Source: Anisus vortex
Lineage: Eukaryota; Mollusca; Gastropoda; Planorbidae
Assembly (NCBI GenBank): GCA_949126835.1
Contig: OX421495.1
Span: 22,850,533-22,914,532, forward strand
Length of the DNA stretch: 64,000 nucleotides
Direction: 5' to 3'
Part shown: piece after piece, positions 47,801 to 57,126 of the stretch
Layout of the letters: each line of letters opens with the position of its first letter
Numbering within the stretch: position 1 is the stretch's first letter
Position numbers and translations under genes: made by a program
Notes under the pieces: generated by a model
Told to the model about the DNA's origin: nothing
Databases searched by the model: none
Seen by the model: the letters and a program-made list of their open reading frames with translations, nothing else

Positions 47801-50800
47801 TGTAGGTAAGCTATTATGTCCACTGATCCTTGCATGACATCATGCAGGTAAGCTATTATGTCCACTGATCCTTGCATGACATCATGTAGGTAGGCTATTA
47901 TGCCCACTGATCCTTGCATGACATCATGTAGGTAAGCTATTATGTCCACTGATCCTTGCATGACATCATGTAGGTAAGCTATTATGTCCACTGATCCTTG
48001 CATGACATCATGTAGGTAAGCTATTATGTCCACTGATCCTTGCATGACATCATGTAGGTAGGCTATTATGTCCACTGATCCTTGAATGACATCATGTAGG
48101 TAAGCTATTACGCCCACTGATCCTTGCATCATGTAGGTAGGCTAATATCCCCACTGATCCTAGCATGACATCATGTAGGTAAGCTATTATGCCCACTGAT
48201 CCTTGCATCATGTAGGTAGGCTAATATCCCCCCTGATCCTAGCATGACATCATGTAGGTAAGCTATTATGTCCACTGATCCTTGCATGACATCATGTAGG
48301 TAAGTTATTATGTCCACTGATCCTTGCATCGTGTAGGTAGGCTAATATCCCCACTGATCCTAGCATGACATCATGTAGGTAAGCTATTATGTCCACTGAT
48401 CCTTGCATGACATCATGTAGGTAAGCTATTATGTCCACTGATCCTTGCATCATGTAGGTAGGCTAATATCCCCACTGATCCTAGCATGACATCATGTAGG
48501 TAGGCTAATATTCCCACTGATCCTAGCATGACATCATGTAGGTAGGCTAAAATCCCCACTGATCCTTGCATGACATCATGTAGGTAGGCTATTATGTCCA
48601 CTGATCCTTGCATCATGTAGGTAGGCTAATATCCCCACTGATCCTAGCATGACATCATGTAGGTAAGCTATTATGTCCACTGATCCTTGCATGACATCAT
48701 ATAGGTAAGCTATTATGTCCAATGATCCTTGCATCATGTAGGTAGGCTAATATCCCCACTGATCCTAGCATAACATCATGTAGGTAGGCTAATATCCCCA
48801 CTGATCCTAGCATGACATCATGTAGGTAGGCTATTATGCCCACTGATCCTTGCATCATGTAGGTAAGCTATTATGTCCCCTGATCCTTGCATCATGTAGG
48901 TAGGCTAATATCCCCACTGATCCTAGCATGATATCATGTAGGTAGGCTAATATCCCCACTGATCCTAGCATGATATCATGTAGGTAGGCTAATATCCCCA
49001 CTGATCCTAGCATGACATCATGTAGGTAAGCTATTATGTCCACTGATCCTTGCATCATGTAGGTAGGCTAATATCCCCACTGATCCTTGCATGACATCAT
49101 GTAGGTAAGCCATTATGCCTACTGATCCTGGCATCATGTAGGTAGGCTAATATCCCCACTGATCCTAGCATGATATCAGGTAGGTAAGATATTATGTCCA
49201 CTGATCCTTGCATCATGTAGGTAGGCTAATATCCCCACTGATCCTTGCATGACATCATGTAGGTAAGCTATTATGTCCACTGATCCTTGCATGACATCAT
49301 GTAGGTAAGCTATTATGTCCACTGATCCTTGCATGACATTATGTAGGTAGGCTATTATTCCCACTGATCCTTGCACGACATCATGTAGGTAAGCTATTAT
49401 GTCCACTGATCCTTGCATGACATCATGTAGGTAGGCTATTATGCCCACTGATCCTTGCATGACATCATGTAGGTAAGCTTTTATGTCCACTGATCCTTGC
49501 ATCATGTAGGTAGGCTAATATTCCTACTGATCCTTGCATGACATCATGTAGGTAAGCTATTATCCCCACTGATCCTTGCATGACATCATGTAGGTAGGCT
49601 ATTATGCCCACTGATCCTTGCATGACATCATGTAGGTAAGCTTTTATCCCTACTGATCCTTGCATGACATCATGTAGGTAAGCTATTATCCCCACTGATC
49701 CTTGCATGACATCATGTAGGTAAGCTATTATCCCCACTGATCCTTGCATGACATCATGTAGGTAGGCTATTATGCCCACTGATCCTTGCATGACATCATG
49801 TAGGTAAGCTTTTATGTCCACTGATCCTTGCATCATGTAGGTAGGCTAATATCCCCACTGATCCTAGCATGACATCATGTAGGTAGGCTAATATCCCCAC
49901 TGATCCTAGCATGATATCATGTAGGTAGGCTAATATCCCCACTGATCCTAGCATGACATCATGTAGGTAAGCTATTATGTCCACTGATCCTTGCATCATG
50001 TAGGTAGGCTAATATCCCCACTGATCCTTGCATGACATCATGTAGGTAAGCCATTATGCCTACTGATCCTGGCATCATGTAGGTAGGCTAATATCCCCAC
50101 TGATCCTAGCATGATATCAGGTAGGTAAGATATTATGTCCACTGATCCTTGCATCATGTAGGTAGGCTAATATCCCCACTGATCCTTGCATGACATCATG
50201 TAGGTAAGCTATTATGTCCACTGATCCTTGCATGACATCATGTAGGTAAGCTATTATGTCCACTGATCCTTGCATGACATCATGTAGGTAGGCTATTATT
50301 CCCACTGATCCTTGCACGACATCATGTAGGTAAGCTATTATGTCCACTGATCCTTGCATGACATCATGTAGGTAGGCTATTATGCCCACTGATCCTTGCA
50401 TGACATCATGTAGGTAAGCTTTTATGTCCACTGATCCTTGCATCATGTAGGTAGGCTAATATCCCTACTGATCCTTGCATGACATCATGTAGGTAAGCTA
50501 TTATCCCCACTGATCCTTGCATGACATCATGTAGGTAGGCTATTATGCCCACTGATCCTTGCATGACATCATGTAGGTAAGCTTTTATCCCTACTGATCC
50601 TTGCATGACATCATGTAGGTAAGCTATTATCCCCACTGATCCTTGCATGACATCATGTAGGTAAGCTATTATCCCCACTGATCCTTGCATGACATCATGT
50701 AGGTAAGCTATTATCCCCACTTATCATTGCATGACATCATGTAGGTAAGCTATTATCCCCACTGATCCTTGCATGACATCATGTAGGTAATCTATTATCC

Positions 50801-50902
50801 CCACTGATCCTTGCATGACATCATGTAGGTAGGCTATTATGCCCACTGATCCTTGCATGACATCATGTAGGTAGGCTAATATCCCCACTGATCCTTGCAT
50901 GA
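32824..50902 (-). repeat. 42-bp minisatellite array B, ~18 kb, higher-order structure
   Basis: About 430 tandem units of 42 bp (GACATCATGTAGGTAAGC, TATTATGTCCACTGATCC, TTGCAT) run without non-repeat interruption. Two main unit types occur: AAGCTATTATGTCC/GCCC and GGCTAATATCCCC. A recurrent 37-bp unit lacks GACAT, giving GCATCATG, and shifts the frame. That breaks the passive minus-strand frame into stretches of 67-358 codons, often ending in ARISGHNSLPT. Blocks recur almost unchanged at offsets of 6382, 3322/3060, 2270, 5308 and 941 bp. The minus-strand frame repeats GSVDIIAYLHDVMQ. I do not call any of these stretches a gene. Confidence 0.95.
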
Positions 50903-52345
50903 AAAATAATTGCAACTATCTAATTTTATTTTTCGAAGTATAATTAAATAGCCTACTGAATAAAGAGACAGATACAATAATTTACTACTTTAATGTTCAT
51001 CATTGTGTACAGTTAGAAAGTAGATATTAGAGTTATAAGTCATTAAAGGAAGTTTGTTGGTGTTATAAAATTGTATCTAAATAATTATAAGCTAAATTTT
51101 AAATTAAAAGTAAATATTAATTAGATAATATAGATATTAATATTATTGGAATTCAATACCAAAGTTTTCAAATAAAAAGTTGAATCAGGAAATGTAAAGG
51201 TAGAAATTAGAATTTAATGACACAGAGGATTTCGCTTCATGTTATCATAATATTACATGAAATTTGTATTGGATCATCAATCCCATCTTGAAATATATGC
51301 AGGTATGCTTAGTGCGTCCACCGAGTGAGCGAGAGCAGACGACAATCATCAAAAATTAAAAAGGGAGGTAAAGGATGGCGGACAGCAAGAAGATAATGTT
51401 CAATAATTTATTAATTTGATAACTAGGTTTAAAACTACAAATAAAGAAACTGATTGGTAATTGTGTAGTTTTGTTAAAATTTATTTGATGATCAGTTTTT
51501 TTGAATCACAGAAAACAACCTCAAACATTAAAGAGACTACGTGTAACAAAATTATATTAGTTTTTTTTTTATTAACAGATCAAAGGGAGGTAATTTAAAA
51601 TAATTAATTAAAGATCTACGTTGAAAGTTATCTCGCTTTTTTAAATTATGTCATTAAAAGTAGATGAATGGGAGTACTAATTAAAGGGAGTTAATATTTT
51701 CTTAATATTACTATTAATAAGAATACATACACTAAAGCGTGGGAAATGTTATTAACAAAAAAAATCAATAATGATACAAATGTTAACTTTCTTCTTAGCT
51801 CATTAGTGTACCATTAAACTTGCTTATATTTTTAATTCCTTTCTTTGTAACATTAAATAGGTTAATGAGCAACACTTAAAGAGTTAAGAACTTAAGTAAG
51901 TGATATATAAGCAGATAGAATTAGTTTAACAATGTCAGCTGTGTATCGTTCATGTTATTATATTATTATATGTGTTTTTATTTGGACCCAAATGCATTGA
52001 GTTTCTCTGCATATAAGATTTAACGAAGCATTGCATTCTACGATTACATTATATCGTTCATGTTATTATATTATTATATGTGTTTTTATTTGGAGCCAAA
52101 TGCATTGAGTTTCTCTGCATATAAGATTTAACGAAGCATTGCATTCTACGATTACATTATGTCTCCTAGCAAATTGTTTACATTGTGTTGTGTATTTTTC
52201 TATGAATTGTTGTGTATTTTCTATGAATTAATATGAATGATCAGCTGACTATTAGTAGACATTTAGAGATATGTAAGGTTAGGTCTACCCTACCTATCAC
52301 TAGGGTAGTCTACCTAACTTTCACTCAATGTCTACTTTTTATCAA
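50903..52345 (+). repeat. right flank of duplicated segment, copy B
   Basis: Counterpart of 24077-24785 plus 26170-26780, without the pogo-like insertion. It starts with AATTGCAACTATCTAATTTT directly after the array. No gene was seen. Confidence 0.9.
51944..52160. repeat. 108-bp tandem duplication
   Basis: Two consecutive copies start TATCGTTCATGTTATTATAT at 51944 and 52052. They differ by almost nothing (TTTGGACCC against TTTGGAGCC). Confidence 0.95.
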
Positions 52346-52370
52346 AATTGAGATAAAAGAATTTCAAATA

Positions 52371-52425
52371 CAGTAAGATGGTCCACATTTAAGCTTTGTT
52401 TCGTTTCTATATATCTTAAACAGAT
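52371..52425 (+). mobile_element. possible left end of a pogo-like element split by the LTR retrotransposon
   Basis: TA followed by CAGTAAGATGG resembles the right end near 60000 (inward: CCGTAAGGTAA). The match is short and the assignment tentative. Confidence 0.35.
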
Positions 52426-52430
52426 GTCAC

Positions 52431-53782
52431 TGTCACGATTCTGGAATTAAATCGCAACACTTAGCACTCATGGATAGATCATAGCGCAGAAGTAGTGTAG
52501 AACTAGAAACATAGGTTAGCGTAGAGTTAGATTAGGGAGTAGAAAAGTAGCCTGACGCCATTACCTCCTTCCCTCTTCTCACGCAATAGGAACATCCCAA
52601 CCATCCCTTCTCCTCACCTCTCTTTAACCCTCTCTACACTTTTTCATTCCCGAATTCAGAGTTTGCTACTTGATTCAGCCAATTGGTACTACAATATTTG
52701 TATGTGTGATTGTATGTGTGTGTATTCTTTAATGTATGTGTATATATATATATATATATTCTATTATGCTGTCGATTATGATTCATGTTGTATTTTGATA
52801 GTACTACTCATTTATTTTGCTAAACTCAGCATACACGTAGACACCCCCACCCACTGCTACACCTTTTTCATTATCTCCCCTCTTCGCCCCCTACTCAGCG
52901 CCCGTGGGCATAACCCTTTATCCACTCGAAGTAGTGACATCTGGAGCGAAGCGTCTCGCACATACGTAAGCACCTTGGGCTGAGCTCGACCAGAACCAAG
53001 TGACACAGGTACATCAAGGGAAATGAGTCATTATCTTATCCTTTGTATCTCCGTATACGTCTACCCACCACCCCCCCTTTTCCCCTGGGCCCCACCCCGC
53101 AAAAGTCGGCGGTATCAATTGTTCGCCTAACACCCACCCCTAATTTCCCCCCCCCCCCAATAGTCAATCTTCTATGCAAGTATATTTCAAACCAGCCAAC
53201 CAGAACATATGTAATTCTAAACTAATGTAGCTATCCAATCAAATTGACCACTGATCACGTGACTAAAACCCACGAAAGCCCGCTTAACTAGTTTAGGACA
53301 CTTGGGCTCAAGCGTGAGGCGGAGAAGGTTGTTCGATTCTAGCCTCCATTTATTCAGTTTGTTCCATAGGATATACCGCCTGCATGTGTATAGATAGATA
53401 TTTTGTCAGTCTAAGTATTTTCATTAACACAGCTTCGTTTGCCTAATGAATTGGATAACCTAGCAGTACCATGTGTTGAGTGTTAACTGAAGCCTGTGCA
53501 AATTCGTATATGTATCTTGCCATTGAGTGAAGAATTGAAATGATAATAAACACCTGAACTTAACCAGCGATTTATTTGCCTACTTAGAACTATTTGTTGT
53601 GTCCGTCATAATATCTAACGAGCCAGAGAGAGAAATAATAATTATTCCAGGGCGATTCCAGTCACGGTAATTCAGACCCCACGACGACCTGCCACTAATA
53701 CCCCACTCACTTACGACTCCGCACCCCTCTCATCGCCCAACTTCTGCCAGGTTGATTTCCTAATCGTAAACACATCCTGACA
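52431..53782 (+). repeat. 5' LTR
   Basis: TGTCA...TGACA ends with an inverted 5-mer. It contains a (TA)n run at about 52742-52758 and the 291-bp segment missing from the 3' LTR (between AATTGA at 53242 and AATTGA at 53533). An AATAAA lies at about 53545. Promoter and polyadenylation positions cannot be fixed by eye. Confidence 0.95.
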
Positions 53783-53785
53783 AAG

Positions 53786-53796
53786 TGGGGACCTCG
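53786..53796 (+). promoter_or_regulatory. primer binding site
   Basis: TGGGGACCTCG lies three bases after the LTR end. It is complementary to a tRNA 3' end of the form CGAGGTCCCCA. The tRNA species is not identified. Confidence 0.7.
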
Positions 53797-53989
53797 CCGC
53801 GGGATCCTGAACTCAAGCCGTTCAGGGCACTAACAACAGCAATCAACCCGAGGACCACGCCGTTACTGAAACCAACCCTGGATTGGGGGCTCATCTCTCT
53901 ACAACACGAAGACTCTAAGCAGCAAACAGATCCGCCACCTCAAACGCAAGCCAAGTCACCCCATTAAGCCAAACTCGTCACCCCACGCC

Positions 53990-54400
53990 ACCTACGCCAC
54001 CCCAAACACGCCAGAAACCAGACTCGTCACCCCAACGCCAACCAAGGCACCCATTACGTCAGATTCGCCACTCTAAGCAATCTACGTCACCCCAGATACA
54101 CCAGCAGCCAGATTCGTCGCCCTACGCCACCTGCGTCACCCGTTACGCCAGATCGCCACCCCAAACACGCCAGAAACCAGACTCGTCACCCCAACGCCAA
54201 CCAAGGCAACCATTACGTCTGATTCGCCACTCTAAGCAATCTACGTCACCCCAGATACACCAGCAGCCAGATTCGTCGCCCTACGCCACCTGCGTCATCC
54301 CATTACGCCAGATTCGCCACCCCAACCGCCAGATCGTCACCCAGATACACCAGCAGCCAGATTCGCCACCCCAACCGCCAGATCGTCACCTGATACACCG
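53990..54400. repeat. tandem repeats in the retrotransposon leader
   Basis: A unit of about 159 bp is repeated. CCAAACACGCCAGAAACCAG occurs at 54002 and 54161, and CCAGATACACCAGCAGCCAG at about 54093, 54252 and 54342. The whole leader is rich in CACCCCA/ACGCCA triplets. No frame of convincing coding character is seen. Confidence 0.85.
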
Positions 54401-54824
54401 CATCGACGTACCTGCACCCGAGACGTCAGCACTAGAAACCGCCGAAAACCCGACATCTGTCCCGTCAACCTCTCCATAGGAACCGCCGTAGTCCCGGTAC
54501 CCAAACCAGGAAAAAAGAAAATAACACTATACACTATCTAGTCCCGGCACGGGGAAAAAGAACTTTTCACTATACCGAAGATACCCGCAACCAACAGAGC
54601 GCCACGCGCCATACAAAAACGATAACTTTGTGATTGGATACGTGTGTATTGTGTATGTGTGTGAAATTCTAGGAACCGCTGTTCTGGTGAGTACCATTTT
54701 GAACTAGTATTAAGTTAGTTAAACTCTGAACCCCCCCCCCCCCCAACCCCTCTTACACTTTCCTCTTTCAATAACGTCATATCTCTGTCCGTTTACTGCC
54801 CTACTCTCGCCTTAATCTGTCACT

Positions 54825-56156
54825 ATGGCTGAAGGTGTACTATTGCGTAAACAGCTGAGAGAAGAGGCTATAGCGATAGGCTACAGTGACGGAGACATCA
54901 TTAAATACGTAGTTGAACAGGTAGCGGTACATGAGGCAAGAGAAGAGAAACGTAGAATAGAACAGTTAGAGGAGAAACGTAGGATAGAACAGTTAGAGGA
55001 GAAACGTAGGATAGAACAGTTAGAGGAGAAACGTAGAATAGAACAGTTAGAGAGAGAGGAGAGAGCAGCACAATTAGCTAGAGAGGAGAGAGCAGAACAA
55101 TTAGCTAGGGAAGATAGACTTAGAGTAGAAGCAGAGCAATTAGAATTAGCTAGAGAAGAAAGACTTAGACTAGATGAGGAGGCACGCAGGACACATGAAT
55201 TCAGACTAGCTGAATTAGCCGCAAGCACTAGGCCCCCGGACAACAGCGACAACCCAAACTCCCCCTCGTCATTTAGCTCAGCAAACCCCAGCAACCATCC
55301 CCTCCCCCGACATGCTTCTCTATGGACTGAAGTTCACGACCCCCGACTGGAACAGTTCGACATTTACCTCCGACGGTTTAGCGACTGTATGGAGCTAAAT
55401 GAAGTCCCCCCAGAATTACATTGTAGGATCCTCGTCTCCACTCTGAGAGGAGAGGATTATGACGTCTATTGTAAACTGGCCCCAGAAGACAGGGAGTCGT
55501 GCGTTGCACTGAAAAACGCGCTGCTAAATCGACACCAACTGCACGCGTCACATTATCAAAAGAAGTTTCGGTCGTCCACGCTACGGTCAGGAGAGAACTA
55601 TACGCAATTCGCGGAGCGAATTAAGGCCTACTTACTTAAGTGGGTAGAATTAGGGGACATAGAACAATCCTTTGAAGGCATGGTCACCCTTCTTATGACT
55701 GAACAGATAGAATCCCAGATGCCCCCCAAGCTAAAGGCTTTCCTTATTCAACAAGGAACCACCGGTTTAAACCCCTCCCTGCAGGGCGCAGATAGGTTTC
55801 TGCAGTCCAACCTAATAGCGTCATCCTCCCGCCCGGGACACCCACAACCGCACCGACCTTATGGGGACAACCACCGCGTCAACCCTCCCCCTCAATCAAC
55901 CGCGCCTCAGCCACACACGCCCCACCACGGGCGACCTCGTCCTCACAACCCACGCGGAGACCACCGCCACGCCAGACCCACCCCTCAGTTAGCACACGAC
56001 AGGAACAGACGCGACCCCACCCCCTATTTGGCCACCGGTGCATTTTACACCACGACAGAACCCGTAAGCGCCGACCAGCAGTATACTAACGGTCCGGCAG
56101 GACAAGAAACAGAAGCCCCTTACCCCAACCACTTAACCGAAACCACCGCCCCGTGA
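54825..56156 (+). CDS. gag: gag polyprotein of the LTR retrotransposon
   Basis: The structural protein that would form the particle packaging the element RNA; 443 residues. ATG in a good context (TCACTATGG) follows the leader. Residues about 35-130 are a highly charged heptad-like coiled coil, with four near-perfect copies of EKRRIEQLEE (30-bp DNA repeats at about 54946-55065). Residues about 165-330 are the Ty3/gypsy-type capsid region, with WTEVHDPRLEQFDIYLRRF, LVSTLRGEDYDVY and YTQFAERIKAYLLKW, ending ADRFLQSN. The C-terminal third is Pro/His/Arg-rich and has no CCHC zinc knuckle, which many gag proteins carry. It ends at TGA (56154-56156), after which the same frame stays open into the protease. 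It is intact, so it could be expressed. Confidence 0.9.
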   Translation: MAEGVLLRKQLREEAIAIGYSDGDIIKYVVEQVAVHEAREEKRRIEQLEEKRRIEQLEEKRRIEQLEEKRRIEQLEREERAAQLAREERAEQLAREDRLRVEAEQLELAREERLRLDEEARRTHEFRLAELAASTRPPDNSDNPNSPSSFSSANPSNHPLPRHASLWTEVHDPRLEQFDIYLRRFSDCMELNEVPPELHCRILVSTLRGEDYDVYCKLAPEDRESCVALKNALLNRHQLHASHYQKKFRSSTLRSGENYTQFAERIKAYLLKWVELGDIEQSFEGMVTLLMTEQIESQMPPKLKAFLIQQGTTGLNPSLQGADRFLQSNLIASSSRPGHPQPHRPYGDNHRVNPPPQSTAPQPHTPHHGRPRPHNPRGDHRHARPTPQLAHDRNRRDPTPYLATGAFYTTTEPVSADQQYTNGPAGQETEAPYPNHLTETTAP

Positions 56157-56864
56157 AATAGCCAGGAAACATACAGCGACTTGGATCAAGTCCATCACGT
56201 ATTTTCCATCTCCTCAGTAGACGGACCCCACGAACCCCACCACAACTGTGTCGACGAGATAGTCCAAATCAATGGCCACCTGGGCTCTTGTACATACGAT
56301 TCCGGGCTCAGCTTTGAGGCCCTAGTAACGGAATCAATGACCGACCCCCGCGACTACACAGGCCGCTATGTGCGACTCCAAGGGCCATCCCATGACTCCC
56401 CCATCCTGCGTCTACCGACGGCAGTCGTACACATCGACTCCGCCTTTACAGCAGGCCCCATCGAAGCAGCCGTGACTAAAGACGGGAAAGTAGACGTTCT
56501 ACTAGGTAGGCCAATCGTAGGCAGACCACTCCCGCCACGACCCACACAGGTGAGCCACGAGCCACCGCGCCCCACCCACAGCCCGATCCGCCCTCCCCAA
56601 TTCGTGTCCATTAAAGACAGGCTCCGCAACGCAAAACTGCCCCAAACCAGAAGCGAGCTAAAGCGTATACTTCACGAGTTCAGTTACTATGAAAGGAATG
56701 CTATACGTGGCTTCCGGCAACTCGCAACGCCCTTATTCGATCTACTGAATGCTACCACACGTCCAAAATTACATTGGAACGAAAACGCCAGATTTGCTTT
56801 CGACCTGTTAAAATGTTTCTTAGGTCGAAACCCATTTCGAGTCCGCCCCGACGACGAGGATTAG
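56157..56864 (+). pseudogene. protease fused to RT/RNase H linker (pol remnant)
   Basis: The frame is the same as gag, beyond its UGA. There is no own ATG at the start; the open frame simply continues. With residue 1 at 56181, residues 39-44 read YDSGLS, an aspartic-protease active site of DSG type, and VLLGRP at about 106-111 is the usual second protease motif. At about 142-147 the sequence jumps to SIKDRLRNAKLPQTRSELKR and then SYYERNAIRGFRQLATPLFD, which corresponds to the segment after the RT palm, before RNase H. An internal deletion has therefore removed the RT catalytic core. The frame ends at TAG soon after LKCFLGRNPF, and integrase is missing. Protease function is possible but no replication enzyme remains. 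Confidence 0.85.
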
Positions 56865-57126
56865 CGTTAACCCTAAACACCCGATGGGCCGGGTAACAAT
56901 ACAACCCAGCGCCATACTCGCCCCCCCCCCCCCCCCAGAAGATAACTTAACGCGTCCCCTCGTTCCCTCCGACCCCTCCCCGTCACCCCACCACCAACAC
57001 GTGGACACGCCAAGATACCACTCGCAGATACTATCCCGGTACTCTCACTAAGATCCCATACCTCAGAGACAGTAAATTAGGTATGAATCCACTTTCTGAG
57101 TAGATTCCCAAATTGCCCGGGTGAGT
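56865..57126. other. 3' untranslated part of the LTR element
   Basis: C-rich sequence with a poly-C run near 56920. The polypurine tract normally expected just before the 3' LTR is not obvious. Confidence 0.5.

Noticed and set aside
33464..48132. Long minus-strand open frames of 14-residue repeats as a family of protein genes
   Set aside because: They follow from a 42-bp tandem repeat without stops in one frame. They start and end at 37-bp units or unit mutations, and have no unique domains.
32824..50902. CRISPR array
   Set aside because: The units are contiguous near-identical 42-mers without unique spacers, and the setting is eukaryotic.
54881..55294. 137-codon minus-strand frame (Ser/Leu repeats)
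   Set aside because: Antisense shadow of the gag coiled-coil region.
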